Shown here piece after piece: positions 34,952 through 43,811 of a DNA stretch of 64,000 nucleotides (position 1 is the stretch's first letter; each line of letters begins with the position of its first letter). Source of the stretch: Microbacterium sp. CFH 31415 (lineage in GTDB: Bacteria; Actinomycetota; Actinomycetes; Actinomycetales; Microbacteriaceae). The notes under the pieces were generated by a model that was not told the DNA's origin, did no database searches, and saw nothing but the letters and a program-made list of their open reading frames with translations. A program made the translations under genes and the position numbers. The DNA is taken from the NCBI RefSeq assembly GCF_022538185.1, contig NZ_JAKYXC010000016.1, forward strand, positions 62,001 to 126,000. Direction: 5' to 3'.

Positions 34952-35638
34952 TCAGAGGGCGGGGTCGGTCAGCTCGACGATGGTGTCGTTGACCTCGGCC
35001 GCCTCGCTCGACCAGAGGTCGGCGAACCGCTGTGCGAGCGCGTCTTCGAGGCCGTCGAGGCTCTTGACACGGAAGATGACGGATGCCGCGGCCAGCGGTG
35101 CGCCCGCATCTCGAGCGCTCTTCGCGAACCCCTGCGCGACGGCTCGCGTCCACGCCTCGGTCGCGGCCTTGACGGCGGCGTAGTTCGCGCCGCCGGCGAG
35201 CGGGCGGGCGACTGCGGTCGACGAGACGACGGCGAGGCGGGCCGCCTCGGATCCGCGGAGGTCGGCGTCGAACGTGCGGCTGACGTGGCGCAGGGCGGTG
35301 AACGACCGCTCGAGGAACCGGTAGTCGTCGTCGCTCTGCCCGGTGAGTCCGCCGCCGCCGCGCCAGCCGCCGACGAGGTGAAGCACACCGTCGACCGGTC
35401 CGTCGGCGGCGTGCACGCGCTCCGCCAGCGCCCTGACATCGTGCTCGTCGGTGAGGTCGCACACCTCGGTGCGGACACCGGGAGCCGCGTCGGCCAGCTC
35501 GTCGAGCCGGCCGGCATCCCGGCCGACGGCGACGACCCGCGCCCCGGCCGAAGCCAGGACGCGGGCTGCCGCGAGACCGGAAGCGCTGGTCGCCCCGGCG
35601 ATCAGCACCAGCCGACCGGCGACCCCGGCGTCAGACAC
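34952..35638 (-). CDS. Short-chain dehydrogenase/reductase
   Basis: 228 residues, classical SDR. Nucleotide motif GATSASG (about 15-21), VCDLTDEHDV, active-site Ser in VSSTAVARPL and YAAVK with Tyr and Lys. Its GTG start overlaps the DUF6421 stop by 8 bp, so the pair is translated together. The substrate is not inferable. Confidence 0.9.
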   Translation of the reverse strand: MSDAGVAGRLVLIAGATSASGLAAARVLASAGARVVAVGRDAGRLDELADAAPGVRTEVCDLTDEHDVRALAERVHAADGPVDGVLHLVGGWRGGGGLTGQSDDDYRFLERSFTALRHVSRTFDADLRGSEAARLAVVSSTAVARPLAGGANYAAVKAATEAWTRAVAQGFAKSARDAGAPLAAASVIFRVKSLDGLEDALAQRFADLWSSEAAEVNDTIVELTDPAL

Positions 35639-37043
35639 CGGTGATACCGGCCGTCGACTCGATGACCGGCTTCATCTTCTTGTCGAGCGCCTCGAAGAAC
35701 ATCGACAGCGGGAACTCGTCGTCCATGACCGCGTCGGTGTAGCCCTTCGGCGGCCCGGCGAGGATCTCGTCGGAGAGCCCGCGGGCCCAGGCCGACGCCG
35801 GGTTCGGAGTGAGCGTGCCGCGAACGAGATCGTAGGCGGCGAGCCAGTGCGCCGTCTTCGGGCGGTCGATCGAGCGCCAGTACAGCTCGTCGATCGCGTC
35901 GGCCAGGGCGACGACCGCAGCGGGCACGTCGTCCCAGTCGAACGCGAGGGCCGTGTCGGTCCAGTGCAGCACGCCGCGCTGGTGCAGCCACGCGAACAGC
36001 AGCTGTCCGCCGAGCCCGTCGTAGTTCCGCACGCGCGAGCCGGTGATCGAGAACCGGAAGATGCGGTCGAAGATCACCGCGTACTGCACGAGTTTCGCGT
36101 GCTCGAGCATCTCGGTCTCGGCCGCCGAGAGGTCGTCGCGGGCCGACAGGCGCCCCTGGATCGCGACGCACTCGCGGAACGCGGTGAGGTCGCAGCGCAG
36201 CTCTTCGAGCGAGTAGAGGAAGTACGGCATCCGCTGCTTGATCATGAACGGGTCGAACGGCAGGTCGCCGCGCATGTGAGTGCGGTCGTGGATGATGTCC
36301 CACATCACGAAGGTCTTCTCGGTCAGCGCCTGGTCGTCGAGCATGCGTGCGGCGTCGGCGGGCAGGTCGAGCTTCGTGATCTCGGCGGCAGCCCGCACGA
36401 CGCGGCGGTAGCGCGCTGCCTCGCGGTCCTGGAAGATCGCGCCCCACGTGAACGACGGGATCTCGCGCATCGCGACCGTCTCGGGGAAGAGGACGGCGCT
36501 GTTGGTGTCGTAGCCCGGCGTGAAGTCGAGGAAGCGCAGCGACACGAACAGCCTGTTGGTGTACTCGGTCTCGAGCTCGGCGATGAAGTCAGGCCAGATG
36601 ACCTCGACGAGCACGGCCTCGACGTGACGGTCGGACGACCCGTTCTGCGTGTACATCGGGAAGACGACCAGGTGGCGGATGCCGTCGACGCGGTGCTGCT
36701 GCGGCTGGAAGGCCACGAGCGAGTCGAGGAAGTCGGGGACGCCGAAGTCCTCGCTCATCCAGCGCTCGAAGTCGCGGATGGATGCCGTGAGGTAGTCCGC
36801 GTCGTGCGGGAAGCGCGGGGCGAGCTCGGCGATCGACGCGATGATCGTCGTGACGTGCTCGCGCGCCTGCGGGTGGGCCGCGGCATCCGGAATCGAACCG
36901 TCCTTGACCTGCAGGTCCTGCAGAGCCGTCGCGGCGGCCTTCAGCGTGAGCCAGGCGGGCGAGGTCTCGACGCCACGGGCGTCCTCGACGACCTCGGGTT
37001 CGCCGACGATGGCCTGCGCTGCAGAAGTCGGGCTGGTGGGCAT
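35631..37043 (-). CDS. DUF6421 family protein
   Basis: 470 residues. I recognise the actinobacterial DUF6421 family, whose function is unknown. Notable conserved-looking segments are DIIHDRTHMRGDLPFDPFMIKQRMPYFLYSLEELRCDLTAF split over about residues 283-325, with several His/Asp/Glu/Cys that could bind a metal. No signal peptide or membrane helix, so it is cytoplasmic. GGAGG precedes the ATG. It is the first gene of a two-gene operon with the SDR and is divergent from an Lrp/AsnC regulator that may control it. Confidence 0.85.
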   Translation of the reverse strand: MPTSPTSAAQAIVGEPEVVEDARGVETSPAWLTLKAAATALQDLQVKDGSIPDAAAHPQAREHVTTIIASIAELAPRFPHDADYLTASIRDFERWMSEDFGVPDFLDSLVAFQPQQHRVDGIRHLVVFPMYTQNGSSDRHVEAVLVEVIWPDFIAELETEYTNRLFVSLRFLDFTPGYDTNSAVLFPETVAMREIPSFTWGAIFQDREAARYRRVVRAAAEITKLDLPADAARMLDDQALTEKTFVMWDIIHDRTHMRGDLPFDPFMIKQRMPYFLYSLEELRCDLTAFRECVAIQGRLSARDDLSAAETEMLEHAKLVQYAVIFDRIFRFSITGSRVRNYDGLGGQLLFAWLHQRGVLHWTDTALAFDWDDVPAAVVALADAIDELYWRSIDRPKTAHWLAAYDLVRGTLTPNPASAWARGLSDEILAGPPKGYTDAVMDDEFPLSMFFEALDKKMKPVIESTAGITGV

Positions 37044-37162
37044 GGTGAACCTCCGATCGGTCGAGGTGGACTCCTCCGATTGTACGGGAGAACTTCCGGC
37101 ATTCCAGCCCTACCGCCGGAAACATTCCTGTCGGCGGCGATCTCGCTTGGTATCCTCGACGC

Positions 37163-37648
37163 ATGCTCAACTCCGACGCCCCGTCCGACACGGCGGCACC
37201 CGTCGACGATCCGATCGACACGATCATCGTGCGGGAGGTGTCGCTGAACGCGCGGGCCACCCTCGCCGAGCTGTCGGCCGCCGCCGGTCTCTCGGTGTCG
37301 GCGGTGCAGACCCGTCTGCGCCGGCTCGAAGCCCGCGGGGTGATCACCGGCTACCGCGCCCTCATCGACGCAGAGGCGGTCGGCAAGCCGCTGTCGGCGT
37401 TCGTCGAGATCACACCGCTCGATCCCGCGCAGCCCGACAACGCGCCCGAGATGCTCGAGCACCTGACCGAGATCGAGGCGTGTCACTCCATCGCCGGCGA
37501 TGCGAGCTACATCCTCTTCGTGCGCGTGAGCACGCCCCGGCATCTGGAATCGCTGATCCGAGACATCCGCCTTGCCGCCTCGGTGAACACGCGCACCACG
37601 GTCGTGCTGCAGACCTTCTACGAGAACCGGCCGATCCTCCCCGCTTGA
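37163..37648 (+). CDS. Lrp/AsnC family transcriptional regulator
   Basis: 161 residues. N-terminal winged helix (about 22-70: VSLNARATLAELSAAAGLSVSAVQTRLRRLEARGVITGYRA) and a C-terminal RAM/AsnC ligand domain (about 85-155). Such regulators respond to amino acids. TATCCT at 37151-37156 lies 6 nt before the ATG, so it is probably leaderless. Divergent from DUF6421-SDR, the likely target along with itself. Confidence 0.92.
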   Translation: MLNSDAPSDTAAPVDDPIDTIIVREVSLNARATLAELSAAAGLSVSAVQTRLRRLEARGVITGYRALIDAEAVGKPLSAFVEITPLDPAQPDNAPEMLEHLTEIEACHSIAGDASYILFVRVSTPRHLESLIRDIRLAASVNTRTTVVLQTFYENRPILPA

Positions 37649-37709
37649 CCCCTGGCGGGCCTCGGCGCAACCCCCGGCCCCGAGGGGCGGGCGTGGGTAG
37701 CCTCGCGCT

Positions 37710-38663
37710 ATGGACTCGGCTACACAGAACAGCGATGGCACCGGCGTGCTCATCGTGCGGAACTCCCGGTCCGGGTCGGCGGTGATCCGCGAGGATCCCG
37801 CCGAGACGTTCGCCGAGCGCCTGCCCGCCGCCGTGGTGCGTGAGCTCGCGGAAGGCGAAGACCTCGCCGACGTCGTCGAGGAGGTGATGGAGTCGGATGC
37901 CGCGCCCGCCGTCCTCGCCGTCTACGGCGGCGACGGGTCGGTGTCGCGGATGGCGCACCTCGCGCGCCGCCACGACCGGCCGATGCTCGCCATGCCCGGC
38001 GGTACGTTCAACCACTTCGTACGGGCACTCGGACTCACCGACGTCGACGTCGCGATCGACGCGCTTCAGGCAGGGTCCGCCGTCCCGGTCGGCGTCGTGG
38101 AGGCCACCGCCGACGACGACGAGCCCGTGACGGTGCTCAACGTCGTATCGGTCGGCGCCTACCCGGAGCTGATCGGGGAGCGCGAGCGCCGCAGCAGCCT
38201 CGGCAAGTGGCTGGGCGGCGTCGCGGCCACGTGGTCCGCGCTGCGCCGCACCGAGCCGCTCACGGTCGTCCTCGACGGCAAGCGGGCCCGAGTCTGGTCG
38301 GTGTTCGTGAGCGTCGGCCGCAACGACCCCGATCGGGTGGCGACGATGCAGCGCCAAGAGGTCGATGCGTCCGTCCTCGATGTGCGCATCCACCATGCGC
38401 GCGGGTCCCGTGTGCGCGCGCTGGCGTCACTCGCCTTCGGCAAGCGCACGGCCGCCGTGCTGCGGGCGGTGCGGCTCTTCCCCCGCGATGCCGACATCGA
38501 GCGGCTCGTGGTGCCGAGCCTCGACCTGAAGGTCACGCCGCAGCCGGGGCGTCCGTCGGTCTTCGTCCACGACGGCGAGCTGGAGGAGCGGGCCCCCGGC
38601 GGCTTCCGGCTGCGCTGCGTCGCGGTGCCCGACGCCCTCCAGGTCTACGCCCCCCGCCAGTAG
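37710..38663 (+). CDS. Diacylglycerol/lipid kinase catalytic domain protein
   Basis: 317 residues. DAGK signature GGDGS (73-77) and GGTFNHF (97-103), then the beta-sandwich C-terminal domain with IHHARGSRVRALASLAFGK. Soluble bacterial DgkB/YegS-type lipid kinases phosphorylate diacylglycerol or related lipids. TAGCCT (37698-37703) lies 6 nt before the ATG (leaderless). Ended by a hairpin at 38691-38723. Confidence 0.9.
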   Translation: MDSATQNSDGTGVLIVRNSRSGSAVIREDPAETFAERLPAAVVRELAEGEDLADVVEEVMESDAAPAVLAVYGGDGSVSRMAHLARRHDRPMLAMPGGTFNHFVRALGLTDVDVAIDALQAGSAVPVGVVEATADDDEPVTVLNVVSVGAYPELIGERERRSSLGKWLGGVAATWSALRRTEPLTVVLDGKRARVWSVFVSVGRNDPDRVATMQRQEVDASVLDVRIHHARGSRVRALASLAFGKRTAAVLRAVRLFPRDADIERLVVPSLDLKVTPQPGRPSVFVHDGELEERAPGGFRLRCVAVPDALQVYAPRQ

Positions 38664-38690
38664 CGATCCGGGGATCGAGCAGCGGAACAG

Positions 38691-38723
38691 CGGATGCCGC
38701 GACCTATCGCGCCGCGGCATCCG
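38691..38723. terminator. Hairpin between converging genes
   Basis: Perfect 11-bp stem CGGATGCCGCG with 11-nt loop; weaker pairing extends outward. It lies between the converging lipid kinase and semialdehyde dehydrogenase genes. The stem is built from the GGATGCCGCGG word that recurs throughout the window. Confidence 0.6.
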
Positions 38724-38731
38724 TGTCCTGC

Positions 38732-40264
38732 TCAGTCGTGCTGGGGGAAACCCAGGTTCAGACCGCCGTGCGAGGGGTCGAGCCACCGCGAGGTGATGGC
38801 CTTCTCGGCCGTGAAGAACTCGAACCCGTGCGGTCCGTACGCCTTCGCGTCGCCGAACAGCGAGGCCTTCCAGCCGCCGAAGGAGTGGTAGGCGACGGGC
38901 ACGGGGATCGGCACGTTGATGCCGATCATGCCGACCTGCGCCTCGCGCTGGAAGCGGCGAGCCGCACCGCCGTCGTTCGTGAAGATCGCCGTGCCGTTGC
39001 CGTAGAGGCTCGAGTTGATGATGTCGAGGCCGTCCTCGTAGCCCTCGACGCGCACGACCGAGAGCACCGGGCCGAAGATCTCATCGGTGTACACCGTCGA
39101 GGTGGTCGGCACCCTGTCGATGAGCGTCGGCCCGAGCCAGAACCCGTTCGCGTCGCCGTCGATCTCGGCGTCGCGGCCGTCGACGACGACCGTCGCGCCG
39201 TCGGTGCCGGCGACGTCGATGTACGACGTCACCTTGTCGCGGTGCTGGCCGGTGATGAGCGGGCCCATGTCGCAGCCCTTCATGCCGTCGCCGGTGCGCA
39301 GCGTCGCCATGCGCTCCGACACCTTCTGCACGAACTCGTCGGCGATGGTGTCGACGGCCAGGACGACCGAGATCGCCATGCAGCGCTCACCGGCCGAGCC
39401 GAAGCCGGCGTTCACGGCGGCGTCGGCGGCGAGGTCGAGGTCGGCGTCGGGGAGCACCAGCATGTGGTTCTTCGCACCGCCGAGGGCCTGCACGCGCTTG
39501 CCGTGGCCCGTCGCCGTCTCGTAGACGTACTTCGCGATGGGGGTGGAGCCGACGAACGAGATCGCCTGCACGTCCGGGTGCTCGAGGAGCGCGTCGACGG
39601 CCTCCTTGTCGCCGTGGACGACGTTGAGCACGCCGTCGGGGAGCCCGGCCTCCTTGAGGAGCGCGGCCATCCAGTTCGCGGCGGTCGGGTCCTTCTCGGA
39701 CGGCTTGAGGATCACCGCGTTGCCGGCGGCCAGCGCGATCGAGAAGAACCACAGCGGAACCATCGCCGGGAAGTTGAACGGGCTGATGATGCCCACGACG
39801 CCGAGCGGCTGGCGCAGCGTGTAGACGTCGATCCCCGTCGAGACGTTCTCGGAGTAGGCACCCTTGGTCAGGTGGCCGAGCCCGCACGCGAACTCGACGA
39901 CCTCCATGCCGCGCGCGATCTCGCCGAGCGCGTCGGAGAGCACCTTGCCGTGCTCGGCGGTGAGGATCTCGGCGAGTTCGCCCTTGCGGGCGTTGAGCAG
40001 CTCGCGGAAGGCGAACATGACGGTCTGCCGCTTGGCGATGGAGGCGTCGCGCCACTGCGCCCACGCCTCGGAGGCCACATCCACCGCGGCTCCGACGTCC
40101 GCCTTCGATGCGAACCGCACCTGCTTCTGCACCGTGCCGAGCGCGGGGTTGTAGACCTGGCCGGTCCGCTCGGACTCGCCGGCCCAGGCGGCCCCGCGCA
40201 CCCAGTGCTCGAGGATCGTCGTCGTGGACTGATCGGTCCGCTCCAGGGTCGTCGTGTCGGTCAT
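38732..40264 (-). CDS. mmsA: CoA-acylating (methyl)malonate-semialdehyde dehydrogenase
   Basis: 510 residues. ALDH fold with catalytic Cys295 in GSAGERCMA and LGGAKNH (261-267), the MMSDH signature in which the usual general-base Glu is replaced. It converts malonate or methylmalonate semialdehyde plus CoA to acetyl- or propionyl-CoA. This fits the last step of beta-alanine or beta-aminoisobutyrate breakdown, downstream of the aminotransferase 54 bp upstream. The ATG at 40264 has AGGA upstream; the longer frame to 40315 lacks one. Confidence 0.92.
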   Translation of the reverse strand: MTDTTTLERTDQSTTTILEHWVRGAAWAGESERTGQVYNPALGTVQKQVRFASKADVGAAVDVASEAWAQWRDASIAKRQTVMFAFRELLNARKGELAEILTAEHGKVLSDALGEIARGMEVVEFACGLGHLTKGAYSENVSTGIDVYTLRQPLGVVGIISPFNFPAMVPLWFFSIALAAGNAVILKPSEKDPTAANWMAALLKEAGLPDGVLNVVHGDKEAVDALLEHPDVQAISFVGSTPIAKYVYETATGHGKRVQALGGAKNHMLVLPDADLDLAADAAVNAGFGSAGERCMAISVVLAVDTIADEFVQKVSERMATLRTGDGMKGCDMGPLITGQHRDKVTSYIDVAGTDGATVVVDGRDAEIDGDANGFWLGPTLIDRVPTTSTVYTDEIFGPVLSVVRVEGYEDGLDIINSSLYGNGTAIFTNDGGAARRFQREAQVGMIGINVPIPVPVAYHSFGGWKASLFGDAKAYGPHGFEFFTAEKAITSRWLDPSHGGLNLGFPQHD

Positions 40265-40318
40265 CGTGTGTTCCTGCCCTTCATTGGGAAGCCCTCCTCG
40301 TGAGAGGACGCGCACGCG

Positions 40319-41635
40319 TCAGAAGAGGTCATCTTCGACGCTCGTCAAGGCTTCATCGTAGATCGACATCGCCTGCGATACCTCGGCGTCGGTGACGACG
40401 CAGGGGGGCACCACGTGGATGCGGTTGTCGGCGGCGAAGGGCATGAGGCCCCTCGACGTCAGTTCCTTCTTCAGCTTTCCGATCACGTCGGCGCCCACCG
40501 GCTCACGCGTCTCCCGGTCGGCGACGAGCTCCATGGCCCAGAAGACGCCTTCGCCGCGGACCTCGCCGATGAGCGGATGCTTCGCCTCGAGCTCGCGCAG
40601 GCCGGGACCGATGGCGTCCGCGCCGACCCGCCGGGCGTTCTCGACGATGCCCTCGCTCTCCATCGCATCGATGGAGGCGACGATGGATGCCGCGGCCAGC
40701 GGGTGCCCGGAATAGGTGAGGCCGCCGGGGAAGACCCGCTCGTCGAAGGTCGCCGAGATGGCATCCGAGATGATGACGCCGCCGACCGGCACGTAGCCGG
40801 AGTTGACGCCCTTCGCGAAGGTGATGAGGTCGGGCACCACGTCGTGCCCCTGGAACGCGAACCAGCGCCCGGTGCGGCCGAACCCCGCCATCACCTCGTC
40901 GAGGATCAGGACGATGCCGTACTTGTCGGCGAGAGCCCGGACGCCGGCGAGGTAGCCGGGCGGCGGAAGCATGATGCCGGCGGTGCCGGGGATCGACTCG
41001 AGCAGGAGCGCTGCGATCGTCGACGGGCCCTCGGCCTGGATCACCCGTTCGAGGTGGTGCAGCGCGCGCGCCGACTCCTCCTCCGGCGTGGTCGCCCAGA
41101 ACTCGCTGCGGTACAGGTACGGGCCGAAGAAGTGCACGTGCCCGCGGGCGTACTGGTTCGGCATCCGTCGCCAGTCGCCCGTCGCGACGATCGCCGCACC
41201 GGTGTTGCCGTGGTACGAGCGGTAGGTGGAGAGCACCGTGTCGCGGCCGGTGTGAAGGCGGGCCATGCGGATGGCGTTCTCGATCGCGTCGGCGCCGCCG
41301 TTGGTGAAGAAGACCTTGGCGTAGCCCTCGGGAGCCTTCGAGAGGATGCGCTGTGCGGCCCGGCCGCGTGCCAGGTTGGCCGTCGCGGGTCCGATCGTCG
41401 CGAGCTCGGCGGCCTGCTGCTGGATGGCTGCGACGACGGCGGGATGCTGGTGACCGATGTTCACGTTCACCAGCTGGCTGGAGAAGTCGAGCATCCGGTT
41501 GCCGGCGTGGTCCCACACGACCGTGCCGGATCCGCCGGCGATGACGGGCAGGTCGAGGCCGGCCTGCGCCGACCACGAGTGGAAGACGTGGTCGCGGTCG
41601 AGCTGCTTCGCCGTGGCGTCGAGATCGTCGGACAT
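40319..41635 (-). CDS. Class III PLP aminotransferase (beta-alanine/omega-amino acid type)
   Basis: 438 residues. PLP residues Asp246 (LILDEVMAGFGR) and Lys275 (ITFAKGVNSGYVPVGG). Clearly paralogous to the enzyme at 7980-9386 (shared HVFHSWSAQA, LDFSSQLVN, GHQHP, FFTNGGADA, NSGYVP). Context between pyrimidine catabolism genes and mmsA predicts transamination of beta-alanine or beta-aminoisobutyrate to the semialdehyde. Confidence 0.92.
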   Translation of the reverse strand: MSDDLDATAKQLDRDHVFHSWSAQAGLDLPVIAGGSGTVVWDHAGNRMLDFSSQLVNVNIGHQHPAVVAAIQQQAAELATIGPATANLARGRAAQRILSKAPEGYAKVFFTNGGADAIENAIRMARLHTGRDTVLSTYRSYHGNTGAAIVATGDWRRMPNQYARGHVHFFGPYLYRSEFWATTPEEESARALHHLERVIQAEGPSTIAALLLESIPGTAGIMLPPPGYLAGVRALADKYGIVLILDEVMAGFGRTGRWFAFQGHDVVPDLITFAKGVNSGYVPVGGVIISDAISATFDERVFPGGLTYSGHPLAAASIVASIDAMESEGIVENARRVGADAIGPGLRELEAKHPLIGEVRGEGVFWAMELVADRETREPVGADVIGKLKKELTSRGLMPFAADNRIHVVPPCVVTDAEVSQAMSIYDEALTSVEDDLF

Positions 41636-41682
41636 CGTGTCCTCCTGGGGATGAGTGCGTTTTCGTCTCCTCGCTACGCTCG

Positions 41683-41728
41683 TCGCTCATCGACCGGGGG
41701 TCAACCGACGATCCCGGTCGATGAGCGA
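41683..41728. repeat. Inverted-repeat element with TCGATGAGCGAGCGAAGCG tail
   Basis: 16-bp perfect stem (TCGCTCATCGACCGGG), 14-nt loop, followed by an AGCGAGCGAAGCGAACGA stretch, between the importer binding-protein gene and the aminotransferase. The tail resembles intergenic elements common in Microbacteriaceae (from memory). It may act as an mRNA-processing hairpin in the operon. Confidence 0.55.
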
Positions 41729-41756
41729 GCGAAGCGAACGAAACGTCCGGGTGCGG

Positions 41757-42911
41757 CTAGTTGCCGCCCTCCTCGAGGACGACGTCCATGGGCGTGAAGG
41801 ACTCGCCCGTGAGGTCGATGCCGTCGGCCTCGAGCTCGTCCAGCGCCTGCTGGATGTACTCGTTCGACCAGGCGCTCGCCGGCGGCTCCTCGGTGATGAG
41901 GTGGGCGCCGGTCTCGTTGACGGCCGAGAGCGCGCCGTCCACGGTCCGCTGCCACGCGGTCTCGTCGATGATGCCGATGCCGTCGGCCGACGGCCAGATC
42001 AGCTTGTTGATCTCGTTCATCATCCACAGCTCGTGGCTCGGACCCCACGCCGAGCCGTTCTCGATCGTGAGCAGGGCGGCCTCTTCGGGGTTGTCCCGCG
42101 CGTACACCCAGCCTTTGACGACGGCCTTCAGGAAGGCGACCGCCGTGTCGGCGTACGCCTCGTCGCTCTCGAGCCGCTCGGTGTCGGCCCAGATCGCGTC
42201 CTGGAGCATGGCTCCGACGGTGTCTTCGTAGCTGATGACGTTGAAGTCCTCCGGCTGGTAGAGCTCGCCGGTGTCGGGGTTCACCGTCTCGAGCAGCTGC
42301 GCGTACTCGTTGTAGGTCATCGCCTGCGCCGCGTCGATGTCGCCCTGCAGGAACGCGTTCATGTTGAAGTCCTGCGTGATGATCTGCACGGTGGTCGAGT
42401 CGAGGCCCTCCGCCGCCATGGCCGCGAAGATCTCCCACTCGTTGCCGAAGCCCCAGGAGCCGATCGTCTTGCCCTCGAAGTCGGCGACGGACTCGATGCC
42501 GGAGTCGGCCCACGACACCTGGAGCGTTCCCGAGCGCTGGAAGATCTGGGCGATGTCGGTGAGGTTGGCACCCGCCTCGATCGAACCGAGCACCTTGGGC
42601 ACCCAGGCGATCGCGAAGTCGACGTCGCCGTTGGCCAGCGCGTCCTGGGGGACGATGTCACCGCCGGACGGGATGATCTCGACCTCCAGCCCCTCCTCCT
42701 CGAAGTACCCCTGATCGATCGCGGCGAAGTAGCCGGCGAACTGGGCCTGCGGCAGCCACTGGAGCTGGAGCTTGACCGGTGTCAGCTCGCCGCTGTCCGG
42801 GTCGCCGCTCGCGTCGGGGCTGTCCCCGCCGCCGGAGCATCCGGCGAGCAGGAGCGCGGCCGACAGGGCGAACGCGCCCGTTGCGAGCGCGCGACGTGTG
42901 CTGTGTCTCAT
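41757..42911 (-). CDS. ABC transporter substrate-binding lipoprotein, NMT1/THI5-like
   Basis: 384 residues. Signal peptide with lipobox LAGC (Cys25). Mature protein opens with PVKLQLQWLPQAQFAGYFAAIDQGYFEEEGL, typical of THI5-like proteins that bind pyrimidines or pyrimidine-like precursors. Fourth gene of a permease-ATPase-permease-binding protein importer within the pyrimidine degradation locus. AAAGGAA precedes the ATG at 42911. Confidence 0.92.
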   Translation of the reverse strand: MRHSTRRALATGAFALSAALLLAGCSGGGDSPDASGDPDSGELTPVKLQLQWLPQAQFAGYFAAIDQGYFEEEGLEVEIIPSGGDIVPQDALANGDVDFAIAWVPKVLGSIEAGANLTDIAQIFQRSGTLQVSWADSGIESVADFEGKTIGSWGFGNEWEIFAAMAAEGLDSTTVQIITQDFNMNAFLQGDIDAAQAMTYNEYAQLLETVNPDTGELYQPEDFNVISYEDTVGAMLQDAIWADTERLESDEAYADTAVAFLKAVVKGWVYARDNPEEAALLTIENGSAWGPSHELWMMNEINKLIWPSADGIGIIDETAWQRTVDGALSAVNETGAHLITEEPPASAWSNEYIQQALDELEADGIDLTGESFTPMDVVLEEGGN

Positions 42912-42998
42912 GTCGTTCCTTTCCGACCCCTCACGGGGAGTCGCTGCGGTGGTGCATTGCCGGCCTCGCAAGGCGAGGACGTCGTGCGAGACGGCGCA

Positions 42999-43811
42999 TC
43001 ATCGCGCCCCTCCGGTCGGGATGCGGCGGAGCACGAGCCACTCCAGCAGCGCGGTCGCGAGGTAGAAGACGAGACCCAGGGCGATCGCCGCGGCGACGTA
43101 GGCCCACGCGCGCGCATAGGCGCTCGTCGCCGCGGACGTCGCGATGAACGTGCCGAGACCGCCCCGCGGCCCGCCGAAGTACTCGGCGACGAGAGCGGAG
43201 ATCACCGCGAGCGAGCTCGCGATGCGGATGCCGGTCATCAGGTACGGCACGGCGGTGGGCAGGGTGACGAGACGGAACGTCTGCGACCCCGACGCCGCGT
43301 ACACGTGCATCAGGTCGCGGTGGACGGGGCGGGTCTGACGGAGGCCCCGCAGGGTGTTGACGAACACGGGCACGAACGCGGCGAGCGCGGCGATGGCCTG
43401 GCGGCCGAACTGGCTGTCGGCGCCGAACATCGAGTTGAGCACAGGAGCCAGCGCCACGATCGGCACGACCGCGAGCGACGCGACGATCGGCGCCGACATA
43501 CCGTCGACGGCGCGCCAGCGCGCAGCGAGCGCGGCCAGCAGGATCGCGAGCAGCGTGCCGACGACGAGTCCGAGGAGCGCGTTCGTCCCCGTGATGACGG
43601 TGGCCTGCAGGATGGCCGGCCAGAACTCGACGAGCTGCTGCAGGATCGCCGCGGGGCTCGGGAGCAGGTAGTCCGAGACGCCGACGACCGTCACCAGGAA
43701 CTGCCACAGCGCGAGTCCGAGCAGACCGACGACGATCGGAGCGATCATCCGCAGGCGGCGCTCGGCGGCCGGGCTCCATCCCGCCCGCGGCGCCGACCGC
43801 GCGGTGGTCAT
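42999..43811 (-). CDS. ABC transporter permease (pyrimidine-type importer)
   Basis: 270 residues, SsuC/TauC-type permease with about six membrane helices and an EAA-like loop (RDLMHVYAASGSQTFRLVTLPTAVPYLMTGIRI). Partner of the second permease at 44662-45612. Its ATG overlaps the stop of the ATPase gene by 4 bp. Confidence 0.9.
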   Translation of the reverse strand: MTTARSAPRAGWSPAAERRLRMIAPIVVGLLGLALWQFLVTVVGVSDYLLPSPAAILQQLVEFWPAILQATVITGTNALLGLVVGTLLAILLAALAARWRAVDGMSAPIVASLAVVPIVALAPVLNSMFGADSQFGRQAIAALAAFVPVFVNTLRGLRQTRPVHRDLMHVYAASGSQTFRLVTLPTAVPYLMTGIRIASSLAVISALVAEYFGGPRGGLGTFIATSAATSAYARAWAYVAAAIALGLVFYLATALLEWLVLRRIPTGGAR

